NCBI GenBank assembly: GCA_028690665.1
Contig: JAQVAV010000002.1
Span: 1 to 64,000, forward strand
DNA from: Paludibacter sp.
GTDB lineage: Bacteria; Bacteroidota; Bacteroidia; Bacteroidales; Paludibacteraceae
DNA length: 64,000 nucleotides
Direction of reading: 5' to 3'
Part shown: positions 43,734 through 53,112 of the stretch, one piece after another
Layout of the letters: every line of letters starts with the position of its first letter
Position numbering within the stretch: the stretch's first letter is position 1
Position numbers and translations under genes: made by a program
The notes under the pieces: generated by a model
Seen by the model: the letters and a program-made list of their open reading frames with translations, nothing else
The model's database searches: none
Told to the model about the DNA's origin: nothing

Positions 43734-44805
43734 ACTTTCTTTTTTCAAAACGTTTTGAATCACCCCAACCGGCGTAGCCCACTTCGTGATTGACCATTTG
43801 AACGCGGATATTAATGCAACTTTTGCAGTCGTCCGCGTTTTCGTTTGTACAAGGCTTGTTTTCGTAAAGTGAATAGTTGTCCCGGTATTTCCCCGGAGTA
43901 ATATTGGGCATCAGTACATTGGCTCCAACTTGAATGGCTTTTTCCCGTCCTAATTTGTCAATGGCCTGCAAAGCTGTGGTGGCAGCAATATTAATGTCCG
44001 GCATCATGATACGGAGAATGGCGATCATGTGTAAGGTCAGTCGGAAACGTTCCTGAATAGAAAGCAACTCCTCCCGGGATTCGTAAAGCGGTGTTTCCTT
44101 ATGTTCGATGTAAGGACCCATGCCACACATGTCAATGTCGAGTGTACGCATAAATATCAGGTCATCTGCCAAATGTTCCACTGTTTGAAACGGGAGGCCG
44201 ATCATAACACCTGTCCCGACCTGATAACCGATTTTGCGAAGTGTTTTTAAGGCTTCTACGCGAATATCATAGCTGTGATTCCGGTCTCTCGGATGAATGC
44301 GGTAGTAAAGCAATTCGTCCGACGATTCGATACGGAGCAAATATCGATGTGCACCACTATTAAACCACCGGCGGTATGTTTCTTCGGTTTGTTCGCCGCA
44401 CGAAAGAGTGATTCCGATTTCATTGTGTGTGATTTCTTTAGCCTGACGAAGCATGTTGTCAACTTTATGAATAAAAGCAGGGCTGTTTAATTCTCCTGAC
44501 TGAATGGCTACTGAACCGTAGCGATTTTCGTGTGCAAAACGGATTGCCGACAGAATTTCGTTTTCGTCAAGTGTGTAGCGGTTAGTGTTCGGATTTGATT
44601 TTCGTATACCGCAATAGAGACAATCTTTTGCACATACGTTCGACATTTCAATTAAACCACGAAGATAAACCGTGTTGCCAACAGTTTTTTCTTTTATCTG
44701 AGCAGCATGACGAAAAAGTGTCTTTTCATCTTCGCCTGTTACACTCAGCAGATAAATAATATCCTCGCGGTTGAGTTTTTGTTTTTTTAAAATGTCCTGA
44801 ATCAT
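43717..44805 (-). CDS. hydE: [FeFe]-hydrogenase maturase HydE
   Basis: A 362-residue radical-SAM enzyme of the BioB-like fold. The SAM cluster Cys are Cys58, Cys62 and Cys65 in CAKDCLYCGIR. Family segments GSVAIQSGEL, GITLSCGEQ and MCGMGPYIEHKETP are present. HydE processes the iron-cyanide-carbonyl precursor made by HydG during H-cluster assembly. It is the last gene of the hydG-hydF-hydE unit. Confidence 0.94.
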   Translation of the reverse strand: MIQDILKKQKLNREDIIYLLSVTGEDEKTLFRHAAQIKEKTVGNTVYLRGLIEMSNVCAKDCLYCGIRKSNPNTNRYTLDENEILSAIRFAHENRYGSVAIQSGELNSPAFIHKVDNMLRQAKEITHNEIGITLSCGEQTEETYRRWFNSGAHRYLLRIESSDELLYYRIHPRDRNHSYDIRVEALKTLRKIGYQVGTGVMIGLPFQTVEHLADDLIFMRTLDIDMCGMGPYIEHKETPLYESREELLSIQERFRLTLHMIAILRIMMPDINIAATTALQAIDKLGREKAIQVGANVLMPNITPGKYRDNYSLYENKPCTNENADDCKSCINIRVQMVNHEVGYAGWGDSKRFEKRKFNLSH

Positions 44806-44883
44806 CCGTTTTTTTGCTGACTGTTAAATGTAAGAATAAATAACCGGAATTTTAGAGTTGGGTTTTAAATTCTGGATTTGTCA

Positions 44884-46086
44884 TTATTTGTTCATCTTTC
44901 TGAACGGAGCTGTAGCCCGGTCGAAAATTCCGTGCAAATATGCAATTGACAAACCGTAGTTAGAAACTGGGATACCGGCATCAATAGCCGATTTTAGTCT
45001 GCTGTGCAACTGCTTCCGGGTTACCATGCAGCCACCGCACTGAATAATCATGGCAAAGTTGGTCAACGGTTCATTAATTTCGGCTAATCCGGGAACTACT
45101 TCAAATTCTATTTGTTTGCCGGTATGTTTTTTTATCCAGTTAGGAATTTTAAAGCGTCCTATGTCATCGCAACTGACCTGATGTGTACAGGATTCTAAAA
45201 TCAGAATTTTGTCGCCATCTTGTAATTTGTCGATATGCGGGGTTCCCTCAAGATATTTTTCGAAATTGCCTTTTACCCGCGCAAAAATGATGCTGAATCC
45301 GGTCAGCGGAATGTCTTCGGGAATTAGTTTGGAAACTAATCCGAATGCCTGACTGTCGGTAACGGCTAAAGCCGGTTTAACACCTAATTTCAGAAAATCT
45401 TCTATTTCAGTTTCTTTCACTGTAATACAGATGCAGTCATTGTCCAAAACATCGCGTATAGCCATGTTTTGAGGCAAAATCATGCGTCCGTCCGGGGCTT
45501 CGCTGTCGACGGGAGTTATCAGCAAAACCACATCTTTGGGCCTCACTAAATCTCCGAATAACGATGGTTTTTGATAAGCTGTTTGCGGTATTGTATTTTT
45601 AATCAACGTAATCAGATCATCATAATTATTGGGGTTCTTTGTGCTGAAATCAATAATTTCTGAGCCGGAGAGATGCTTTACAATACCGGCGGTTGATGCT
45701 TCAAGCGGAACAAGGTCAGACTTGTTGTGAACGACAAGAAACGGAACTTCGAAATCGTTGAATCGTCGTGCTAAATCCAGTTCAAAGGAACCAAACTCAT
45801 TATTGGCAATTAATAAAATAGCACAATCAATTTTTTTTATGGTGTCGATAGTTTTTTTGATTCGTTTTTCGCCCAAATCACCTACATCATCAATTCCGGC
45901 TGTGTCAATCAAAATCGCAGGCCCGATACCAAATATTTCTACCGACTTTTTTACTGGGTCGGTTGTGGTACCTGCATGTTCCGAAACGATGGACATTTCC
46001 TGTCCGACCAACAAGTTGATAAACGAACTTTTACCATTATTTCTTCGTCCGAAAATGCCGATGTGCGGTTTTAAATCTTTGCCCAT
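44884..46086 (-). CDS. hydF: [FeFe]-hydrogenase maturase HydF
   Basis: A 400-residue GTPase scaffold. The G domain (about 1-170) has the P-loop GRRNNGKSS, switch TTTDP, DTAG and NKSD motifs. The C-terminal cluster domain has a CTH motif followed, 46 residues later, by QCGGC. Many described HydF proteins have HCxxC at that site, so one His ligand is replaced by Gln here. HydF carries the binuclear iron unit and delivers it to HydA. Confidence 0.94.
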   Translation of the reverse strand: MGKDLKPHIGIFGRRNNGKSSFINLLVGQEMSIVSEHAGTTTDPVKKSVEIFGIGPAILIDTAGIDDVGDLGEKRIKKTIDTIKKIDCAILLIANNEFGSFELDLARRFNDFEVPFLVVHNKSDLVPLEASTAGIVKHLSGSEIIDFSTKNPNNYDDLITLIKNTIPQTAYQKPSLFGDLVRPKDVVLLITPVDSEAPDGRMILPQNMAIRDVLDNDCICITVKETEIEDFLKLGVKPALAVTDSQAFGLVSKLIPEDIPLTGFSIIFARVKGNFEKYLEGTPHIDKLQDGDKILILESCTHQVSCDDIGRFKIPNWIKKHTGKQIEFEVVPGLAEINEPLTNFAMIIQCGGCMVTRKQLHSRLKSAIDAGIPVSNYGLSIAYLHGIFDRATAPFRKMNK

Positions 46087-46107
46087 TTTTAGTTCCTTTT
46101 TTTTTGT

Positions 46108-46170
46108 TCATGGAGTTTATAAAGTTTCTGGAGTTCATAACGTGCGAAACCAATTAATTTTATGAACTAA
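46108..46170. repeat. Intergenic phrase repeat, family B
   Basis: GTTCATGGAGTTTATAAAG, TTTCTGGAGTTCATAACG and TTTTATGAACTAATTC: the same word chain as at 5163 and 21528, in the hydG-hydF spacer. Confidence 0.4.
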
Positions 46171-46185
46171 TTCTCTGATAATGAA

Positions 46186-47607
46186 TTAATAATACAAATC
46201 TCTTACGCCGGATTTGATTTTTTCAATTTTTCCTTTTACGGAATGCTGCATTTCTTCGTCGAGTGTAGCTATATTTTTATCAATAGCCAGCCAGCCTTTT
46301 TCAGCTGTTTCTTTATTGGCATAATCTTCAATATATTCAGCCAATGTAAGTATTGCATTGGGGGTGCAGAACCGTTTGATAAATCCCGGCACCGAAAATT
46401 CCATAAAATGTTCGCCTGTACGCCCCAGTCGGTAACATGCTGTACAAAAAGAAGGAAGCATTTCCTGTTCGAGCAATTCATCAATGATTTGACTTAAAGA
46501 ACGATCATCGTTAATTTTAAATTGTCCTTTATCTAAATCAACGTTTTTTTCCTGTTTAGCATAAGTTCCTAATTCTATTTTTGTTCCTCCGTCAATTTGA
46601 GAAACGCCATATTGAATAATTTCGTCCCGAAGGTGCTCCGGTTCACGAGCCGTAAGTATCAGCCCTGTGTATGGAACAGCCAGACGTAAAATGGCTATCA
46701 GTCGGGCAAAATCATGATCATTTACAAAATATTTATCTCCGAAATTCAATCCGGAAGCGTCTTTAATGCGTGGAAATGAAATAGTATGTGGCCCGACATT
46801 GTAACATGCTTCCAGATGATTCGTATGACGCACCAAAGCCATCAGCTCGAACCGCCAGTCATAAAGTCCGAATAATGCTCCGATTCCGACATCATCCAAC
46901 CCGGCTTCCTGTGCACGGTCGAGCGATGTAAGGCGATATTCGTAATCAGTTTTCTTCCCGCTTAAGTGATAAGTTTTGTAGATTTCAGGATGATAAGTTT
47001 CCTGAAATACCTGAAAAGTTCCGATTCCGGCTTTTTTCATGGTGCGAAATTCTTCTATTTCCATAGGTGCCGCATTGATGTTTATGCGCCGGATTTCACC
47101 ATTTCCTTTTTTTACATTGTATGCTGTGCGTACATTGTCTGCAATATATTCCGGACTGTAGTCGGAATGTTCGCCATAAACTAAAATTAGACGTTTTTGT
47201 CCGTTTTCTTCAAGCGCGGTTATTTCGTCAATCAGTTCCTGCTCACTCAACGTTTTTCTGACAGCATGAGTGTTTGATGAACGGAATCCGCAATAAACAC
47301 AATTATTGGCACATTTGCTACCGACATAAAGCGGTGCAAAAAGAACAATCCGATTACCGTATACTTTCTTTTTCAGCGTGCGTGCACCTTCTTTAATGAG
47401 CTGAATCAGTTCAGTAGTATCGGCATTGATAAGTACTGCTACTTCTTCCAGGTTCAGTCGTTTTTTCGAAAGAGATTTTTCTATGATTTCATGTACTCGT
47501 TCAGCAGTTGGTGTTTTTGTGTTAAGGTAATCCCATATTTCATCCGCATCGATGAATGGTTCCATGGGCTTATCGGCAATTCTGTAAGTTTGCGGAGAAA
47601 ATATCAT
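46186..47607 (-). CDS. hydG: [FeFe]-hydrogenase maturase HydG
   Basis: A 473-residue radical-SAM tyrosine lyase that makes the CO and CN ligands of the H-cluster. The SAM cluster Cys are Cys99, Cys103 and Cys106 (CANNCVYCGF). The auxiliary cluster motif CX2CX22C is complete near 378-404 (CTACYRLGRTG to RFCTPNA). It is first in the minus-strand maturase unit. A near-match -7 box (TATCTTTA) lies near 47700 on that strand. Confidence 0.95.
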   Translation of the reverse strand: MIFSPQTYRIADKPMEPFIDADEIWDYLNTKTPTAERVHEIIEKSLSKKRLNLEEVAVLINADTTELIQLIKEGARTLKKKVYGNRIVLFAPLYVGSKCANNCVYCGFRSSNTHAVRKTLSEQELIDEITALEENGQKRLILVYGEHSDYSPEYIADNVRTAYNVKKGNGEIRRININAAPMEIEEFRTMKKAGIGTFQVFQETYHPEIYKTYHLSGKKTDYEYRLTSLDRAQEAGLDDVGIGALFGLYDWRFELMALVRHTNHLEACYNVGPHTISFPRIKDASGLNFGDKYFVNDHDFARLIAILRLAVPYTGLILTAREPEHLRDEIIQYGVSQIDGGTKIELGTYAKQEKNVDLDKGQFKINDDRSLSQIIDELLEQEMLPSFCTACYRLGRTGEHFMEFSVPGFIKRFCTPNAILTLAEYIEDYANKETAEKGWLAIDKNIATLDEEMQHSVKGKIEKIKSGVRDLYY

Positions 47608-47809
47608 GCGTTTCTAATGAGTTTTCGTAGTTGATAATCAATTGGTCTTTGTGATTTTTCCGAGGGTATTGATTGTCTGTCTGAAAACGGTGTAAAGATA
47701 TTGATTTTTGCCCGTTTGCACAATATCTCACCTTGCCATCCTATAAAACAAATAGTATTCGTCCTGTTTAAATATCAGATAGTTGAGAAGAGTCCGTTTG
47801 TATTTTATT

Positions 47810-47817
47810 ATCTTTGA
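47810..47817 (+). promoter_or_regulatory. -7 box of the lysR gene
   Basis: TATCTTTG matches TAnnTTTG, 47 bases before the ATG at 47864. Confidence 0.4.
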
Positions 47818-47863
47818 ATTTTGATTTTAAAATGTTTTTTTTATAGTAAAAATATCTCGGAAT

Positions 47864-48757
47864 ATGTTTGATTTTCGATTAAAAGTTTTTTATACGGTAG
47901 CTAAGCGGCTTAATTTTACCAAGGCCGCAGAGGAACTTTATATTACCCAGCCGGCTGTTTCGAAACACATACAGGAATTAGAAACTTATTTTAAAATAAA
48001 GTTGTTTAACCGGAATGGGAATAAGATAAATTTGACTCCGGCAGGAGAAATCCTGCTGCAATATACGGGACAGATTTTTAATCTGTATAACAGCCTTGAA
48101 TTTGAATTGAGTACTCTGAAGCACGAGCATAGCGGAAATCTGAGAATTGGAGCCAGCACCACTATTGCCCAATACGTTTTGCCTCCTTTGCTGGCTTCTT
48201 TTCATAAAAAGTTTGATAATATCAAAGTATCACTCGCTATAAATAATACCGAACAAATCGAACAGGCTCTGCAAAATAACGACATCGATTTGGGACTTAT
48301 TGAAGGGCAATCGAAAAATGCTCTGTTTAAATATACCGAGTTTATAAAAGACGAAATTGTTTTGGTTGCGGTAGCTAACCATGCTTTGGCAAAAAAACAG
48401 TCCATAAGTTTAAAAGAACTGCCGGAAATCCCTTTGCTGCTCAGAGAACCGGGTTCTGGAACACTCGAAGTAATTGTTCATGCGTTAAAAACTGCCGACA
48501 TTAAACTATCTGATTTACGCATGGACATGCAGCTTGGCAGTACCGAAAGTATAAAATCATACATTATGAATTCTAATTGTATGGCTTTTGTATCAATTTA
48601 TTCGGTTTTAAAAGAGTTGAAAAATAATGAGTTGACCGTTGTCGATGTGAGAGGTTTGAATATCGAACGCAAGTTCCACTTTATTCAACCTCATGGTGAC
48701 GCTGAGACTTTATCCGGGTTTTTTATGGAATTTGCCCGTCATTATAACTTCAGGTAA
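47864..48757 (+). CDS. LysR-family transcriptional regulator
   Basis: A 297-residue LysR protein: N-terminal helix-turn-helix (about 4-62, FTKAAEELYITQPAVSKHIQELE) and a PBP-like effector domain (about 88-290). It lies just upstream of a YeiH exporter gene in the same direction, a pairing common in bacteria, and probably controls it. Its effector is unknown; CysL/YeiE-like relatives of this pair respond to sulfur compounds. Confidence 0.9.
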   Translation: MFDFRLKVFYTVAKRLNFTKAAEELYITQPAVSKHIQELETYFKIKLFNRNGNKINLTPAGEILLQYTGQIFNLYNSLEFELSTLKHEHSGNLRIGASTTIAQYVLPPLLASFHKKFDNIKVSLAINNTEQIEQALQNNDIDLGLIEGQSKNALFKYTEFIKDEIVLVAVANHALAKKQSISLKELPEIPLLLREPGSGTLEVIVHALKTADIKLSDLRMDMQLGSTESIKSYIMNSNCMAFVSIYSVLKELKNNELTVVDVRGLNIERKFHFIQPHGDAETLSGFFMEFARHYNFR

Positions 48758-48770
48758 TGAACTATAAGAA

Positions 48771-48789
48771 ATAACTATATTTAAGTTAT
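48771..48789. promoter_or_regulatory. Candidate LysR operator upstream of yeiH
   Basis: ATAACTATATTTAAGTTAT has perfect 6-bp arms 7 bases apart, compatible with the LysR T-N11-A pattern. It ends 12 bases before the -7 box TAACTTTG (48802-48809). Confidence 0.55.
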
Positions 48790-48801
48790 TGTGATTCGTC
48801 T

Positions 48802-48809
48802 TAACTTTG
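48802..48809 (+). promoter_or_regulatory. -7 box of the yeiH gene
   Basis: TAACTTTG, an exact TAnnTTTG match, 41 bases before the ATG at 48850. A -33 box is not clear, as expected for an activated promoter. Confidence 0.45.
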
Positions 48810-48849
48810 CCGCCGAAAAAGTAAAAACGAATGATAATTTAATTTGAAT

Positions 48850-49830
48850 ATGAAACAAAAAAAATCAGCTAAAGGCGAAACAAAAAAAAGTATCTTTCCA
48901 CTGAATATTGGTTCTGCTAACGGCATTGTTTATATTATCCTGGCTATTTTGTGTTTAACGCCGTATATTTCGGCACCTATAGCACTTTTTCTCGGAATTA
49001 TTTTTGCATTAACCTTTGGAACTCCTTTTGCAAAGTTTAATAAATTCTCGTCAAAATACTTATTGCAGGTTTCGGTGGTCGGACTTGGATTTGGTATGAA
49101 TCTTTTTGAATCATTGAAGTCCGGTTCCGATGGAATGATATTTACCTTGTTCTCTGTGGCAAGTGTTATGTTCCTGGGCATCGTGATGGGAAAATGGTTG
49201 CGCGTAGGTAAAGTCCCTGCTTATCTGATTGCTTCCGGAACAGCTATCTGTGGCGGAAGTGCGATTGCTGCCGTGGGGCCGTTGGCCAAAGCCAAAAGTC
49301 ATGAAATGTCAGTAGCGTTGGCAACTATTTTTGTGCTGAATGCGGTGGCATTGTTTCTGTTTCCCGTTTTAGGACATTGGTTGGGGCTTACTCAGCACCA
49401 GTTTGGGGTTTGGGCAGCCATAGCTATTCACGATACCAGTTCGGTGGTAGGAGCCGGAGCAACTTATGGTGAAGAAGCATTGAAAGTGGCAACAACTGTA
49501 AAACTTACAAGGGCTTTGTGGATCATTCCACTATCGCTTTTTACAGCTTTTTATTTCAGGACAAAAGAAGATAAATTATACATTCCTTGGTTTATATTTT
49601 TCTTTATTTTGGCTATGGTGGCCAATACTTATTTTCATATTCCGGCGGCAATATCAGCCGGTATTGTCGGGATAGCCCGCAAAGCTTTGGTTTTGACACT
49701 TTTCTTTATTGGTGCAGGTTTGTCGAGAGAAACTGTGAAAGAGGTTGGCGTAAAACCATTTATTCTCGGAATTAGTTTGTGGTTTTTTATAGCTGTAATA
49801 AGTTTAGGTTTTATATATTTCTTTTATTAA
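48850..49830 (+). CDS. YeiH/UPF0324-family putative exporter
   Basis: A 326-residue membrane protein with about ten helices. Family segments are VVGLGFGMNLFES near 75-87, ASGTAICGGSAIAAVGPL near 128-145 and AIAIHDTSSVVGAGATYGEEA near 193-213. The family is annotated as putative sulfate exporters; direct transport data are scarce. The ATG at 48850 is preferred over a TTG two codons upstream. A perfect terminator follows. Confidence 0.85.
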   Translation: MKQKKSAKGETKKSIFPLNIGSANGIVYIILAILCLTPYISAPIALFLGIIFALTFGTPFAKFNKFSSKYLLQVSVVGLGFGMNLFESLKSGSDGMIFTLFSVASVMFLGIVMGKWLRVGKVPAYLIASGTAICGGSAIAAVGPLAKAKSHEMSVALATIFVLNAVALFLFPVLGHWLGLTQHQFGVWAAIAIHDTSSVVGAGATYGEEALKVATTVKLTRALWIIPLSLFTAFYFRTKEDKLYIPWFIFFFILAMVANTYFHIPAAISAGIVGIARKALVLTLFFIGAGLSRETVKEVGVKPFILGISLWFFIAVISLGFIYFFY

Positions 49831-49856
49831 GAACAATAGGTGTTAGTAGTTTTTTT

Positions 49857-49890
49857 AGACACAAAGAAGTTAATCTTTGTGTCTTTTTTT
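49857..49890 (+). terminator. Rho-independent terminator after yeiH
   Basis: GACACAAAGA (49858-49867), loop AGTTAA, TCTTTGTGTC (49874-49883) and a T run: perfect 10-bp stem. Confidence 0.9.
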
Positions 49891-49932
49891 GTTATTTTGT
49901 GTTCAGAAAAAATGGATGTGGAGAGTTAGATT

Positions 49933-50427
49933 ATGAGATTTAAATATTGTCCTGATTGCGGGCACAAGTTAATTGATAGAGAAATAGGAGATGAGGGACT
50001 GATTCCCTATTGCGAGCATTGTGAGAAACCTCTTTTTGATATGTTTTCAACCTGTGTGATTGCCCTGGTGGTGAATGAATTTGAGGAGGCTCTTTTGTTG
50101 AGGCAGAATTATATTTCTACGGTTTATCGAAATCTTATTTCTGGTTATATGAAGCCGGGCGAACGGGCAGAAGATGCCGCCATGAGGGAAATTGAAGAGG
50201 AAACGGGAATTACACCTGATTCTTTGCAGTTTTTAGGAACCTACTGGTTTGCAAAAAAGGATATGCTTATGATAGGTTTTATGGCAAAAGCTCAAAAATC
50301 GGCATTTAATATTTCTAAAGAAGTTGACGAAGCTCAGTGGATTCCGGTGGAGCAGGCGATTAAAATGGTACATCCTAAAGGAAGTGTTTCGTATGCGCTT
50401 TTGGAGAAGTATATGTCAAATAGTTAG
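49933..50427 (+). CDS. Nudix hydrolase with zinc ribbon
   Basis: A 164-residue protein: a zinc ribbon (Cys6, Cys9, Cys27, Cys30) followed by a Nudix fold. The Nudix box runs from Gly71 to Ile93 (MKPGERAEDAAMREIEEETG). The pairing resembles the C-terminal half of NudC-like NADH pyrophosphatases, which cleave NAD(H) or NAD caps. The substrate here is open. It appears to be a single-gene unit. Confidence 0.85.
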   Translation: MRFKYCPDCGHKLIDREIGDEGLIPYCEHCEKPLFDMFSTCVIALVVNEFEEALLLRQNYISTVYRNLISGYMKPGERAEDAAMREIEEETGITPDSLQFLGTYWFAKKDMLMIGFMAKAQKSAFNISKEVDEAQWIPVEQAIKMVHPKGSVSYALLEKYMSNS

Positions 50428-50783
50428 TGATGTAAAAAATCCTGAGTCTATCCGGTCGTTTTTTGTTGAAACATTAGATGTGTTAAAGTGAAAATTATTC
50501 ATTTTTGATTCTGTAAAATTTAAATGTGTTTTCGTATCAATAAAATGTCGAATACGTTTTTACCTTTTTACAATAACCCTTTGTCTGGATAAAGTTTAGC
50601 AAATATAAGCCTCCCGAAAAAACATAATATTTTCAATTCTGCTAAATTTAAAAATCAATGCGAGTTCAGTGGTTGGTTAAAGTGATCAAAAATAATTTCA
50701 AATCAAGTATTAAAGAAACATTATGTTTTAAACCAAATTTGAAATGTGGAAAATTAATGGATAAATAAAAACAGCATTATATT
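50428..50783. other. 356-base spacer without a recognised gene
   Basis: AT-rich. The only signal is TATATTTG on the minus strand (50607-50600), which would fire leftwards into the Nudix gene and has no -33 partner. No RNA structure or coding frame is supported. Confidence 0.4.
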
Positions 50784-51494
50784 ATGAAAAAAGTAATATT
50801 GACAATAGTTGCAGCCGTATATATAATTACTTGCTCTGCACAAAAAATAAGTTATGGAGTAACGGCCGGAATAGGCTTAGCTTCTATGTTTATGGCGGAT
50901 GTTCCTAAGGAAATTTTTTATACATGGATGTATGCACCTGTGCCTAGCTATAATTTAAATGCTTTTGTTTCCTGGCGGGTATCCGGACTTTTGGGCATAA
51001 ATATAGAACCCGGCTATATTAAAAAAGGAGGTGTTCAGTTGTTCGATTATAAAGATAATCATTTCAGAACAATAAGTTACAGGTCTAACATAGACTTTGA
51101 TTATTTGGAAGTTCCTGTGCTTCTTAATTTTTACTTTCTGAAAAACTTTTACGCATCTATCGGGTTGGAATTTGGATACCGTTTTGATGAAAGAGCAAAA
51201 CTGACAGATATTGTAACTTGGAATGATCAATCGTTTTATGTCGCGAAAAGCGCTGGATTTTCCGAGTATTCTGAAAATATTCTTCCGGATGAGGATGATC
51301 GTTTGAATTATTCAGGAATTTTAGGGATAAATTACAGCCTGAACAATAAATTGGACATTGGGTTGAGGTATGGGGTCGGACTAAACAAAATTATGAATGT
51401 GGATTGGGTGGATGAATATGGATTTTCTTCACTCCACGAGTCTGAAATATATACGGAATATTTACAAGCTATTTTAAGAGTTAAACTTAAATAA
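50784..51494 (+). CDS. Outer-membrane beta-barrel protein (PorT-like)
   Basis: A 236-residue protein with a signal peptide (1-19, ending CSAQ) and alternating polar/aromatic strands that suggest an 8-10-strand barrel of the OmpA/PorT-like porin family. The last strand ends in a hydrophobic pattern (LQAILRVKLK). Such small barrels are common in Bacteroidetes and mostly without known function. Confidence 0.75.
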   Translation: MKKVILTIVAAVYIITCSAQKISYGVTAGIGLASMFMADVPKEIFYTWMYAPVPSYNLNAFVSWRVSGLLGINIEPGYIKKGGVQLFDYKDNHFRTISYRSNIDFDYLEVPVLLNFYFLKNFYASIGLEFGYRFDERAKLTDIVTWNDQSFYVAKSAGFSEYSENILPDEDDRLNYSGILGINYSLNNKLDIGLRYGVGLNKIMNVDWVDEYGFSSLHESEIYTEYLQAILRVKLK

Positions 51495-51675
51495 AGGAAT
51501 GAAAAAGATAGAATATCTGGCTGTAATTTTTAAGAAAGCTGAATGGAGCGTTCCATGAGAAAGACGAACTGTTGTGGTGAAATTTGCAGGGGGTGAAAAA
51601 TTGGTCATGGATATGCTGAATTGACCAGAAAACAGGCTGGTTTATTAATTTATCATGGAATATAATTCGTATTTC

Positions 51676-51689
51676 TGTATTGCAATACA
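51676..51689. promoter_or_regulatory. 14-bp perfect palindrome upstream of GH105
   Basis: TGTATTGCAATACA is a full palindrome 116 bases before the GH105 ATG. A second palindrome, CTGAGT-AAA-ACTCAG, lies at 51739-51753. Both are operator candidates; the spacer 51495-51804 has no other feature. Confidence 0.4.
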
Positions 51690-51804
51690 ATTGTTTCATG
51701 ACAATATATTTAATATTTATTTTTGAGTTACGTATTCTCTGAGTAAAACTCAGTAGAATAATAAAATTAAAATTTTAATATTAAATTAAGTTAGACTTAT
51801 ATCC

Positions 51805-53112
51805 ATGAAATACATGATCCGAAAAATGCTTGTTGTAGCGGTAGCCTTGGCTTTTATTGCTTTGACGAGTGCCCAAAATAAGGCAGAACAGACTGCAGAA
51901 AAAATTGCGGACAGAATTGTCGCTTCAACCACTTATAAATTTGTTGATAAGAAGACAGGCGAAACTTATACAACCGTAAAAGATCTCCCGCTTAACCCAG
52001 ATATAACTGTTGATTCAAAATACAATAAATGGCATTATACTAACGGAGTTACTAACATTGCTATGCTGGAACTTGCTGATAAAGCAGGTGACAAAAAATA
52101 TGAAGATTTCGTACTGAAAAACATGAATTTTGTTTTTAATGAAGGAAATCTTGAGTACTTCCACAAATTATATGATCAGGCCTTTGAAAAAGAAGGTTGG
52201 CCGGCTGTGAGGAATGTTACATGGCACATGATTTTCCGTGGTAAACGGTTAGATGATAACGGACCAATGGGAGCCAGTCTGATTGAACTCCAGAAACGTC
52301 ATCCTGAAAAAGCTTTTTTAGATTATATTCATCAAACGGCTGATCATTTAAATTATGCCGAACCAAGACTGAAAGATGGAACAATTGCCCGGCTTTGGCC
52401 TCATGTAAACACCATTTGGGCAGATGATGCTTTTATGGCTATTTCTTTTCTGGCACGTATGGGTGAGTTTACGCACGATAAAAAGTATTTTACCGATGCA
52501 GCAAAACAGGTTCTGAATTATACAAAATATCTCTGGTGTTCGGAGAAACAGATTTACTATCATTGTTATCATACAGACACGAAAGAAAACGGAGTTGCAC
52601 ATTGGAGCCGGGCTAATGGATGGGTGTTTATGGCTCAGGCGGATTTGCTTGCACGTATGCCTGATGATCATCCCCTGAAAAAGAAAGTGATAGAGAATTT
52701 TAGAATGCAGGCTCGCGGAGTGGCACGATATCAGGGTAAGAATGGTCTGTGGCATCAGTTACTTGATAAAGAGGATTCGTATGAAGAAATTACAGGATCG
52801 GCTATGTTCGTTTACGGAATTGCCTGCGGTGTAAAAAATGGTTGGCTGCATCCTGATATGATATATGTTGCAGAACAGGGACTGAAAGGCATTTTGTCAA
52901 AAATCACTCCGGAAGGAGATGTCACGGATATCTGTGTCGGAACCGGTATTATGCCTTCGATACAGTATTATTACAACCGTCCGACTCAGATAAATGATCC
53001 AATGGGAGAAGGTCCTGTACTGAGAGCTTTAGTTGCTATGATTGATGCTCCGCGCTATACCGAGATTAAAGCAGAGGATCAGTATGATGAAATTGGCGCA
53101 AAGGAAAAATAG
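51805..53112 (+). CDS. GH105/GH88-type unsaturated uronyl hydrolase
   Basis: A 435-residue (alpha/alpha)6-barrel enzyme with a signal peptide (1-23, ALTSAQ). The segment HVNTIWADDAFMAISFLARMG (about 200-220) contains the candidate catalytic Asp207; HWSRANGWVFMAQADLL and EITGSAMFVYGIA are typical of the YteR/RhiN group. These enzymes remove unsaturated galacturonyl or glucuronyl residues left by polysaccharide lyases. This points to a pectin or other uronate glycan as target of the locus. A family GH88 alternative cannot be excluded. Confidence 0.87.
   Translation: MKYMIRKMLVVAVALAFIALTSAQNKAEQTAEKIADRIVASTTYKFVDKKTGETYTTVKDLPLNPDITVDSKYNKWHYTNGVTNIAMLELADKAGDKKYEDFVLKNMNFVFNEGNLEYFHKLYDQAFEKEGWPAVRNVTWHMIFRGKRLDDNGPMGASLIELQKRHPEKAFLDYIHQTADHLNYAEPRLKDGTIARLWPHVNTIWADDAFMAISFLARMGEFTHDKKYFTDAAKQVLNYTKYLWCSEKQIYYHCYHTDTKENGVAHWSRANGWVFMAQADLLARMPDDHPLKKKVIENFRMQARGVARYQGKNGLWHQLLDKEDSYEEITGSAMFVYGIACGVKNGWLHPDMIYVAEQGLKGILSKITPEGDVTDICVGTGIMPSIQYYYNRPTQINDPMGEGPVLRALVAMIDAPRYTEIKAEDQYDEIGAKEK

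Noticed and set aside
50600-50607. Minus-strand TATATTTG box in the 50.4-50.8 kb spacer
   Set aside because: No -33 box and no gene or RNA structure in the direction of transcription.
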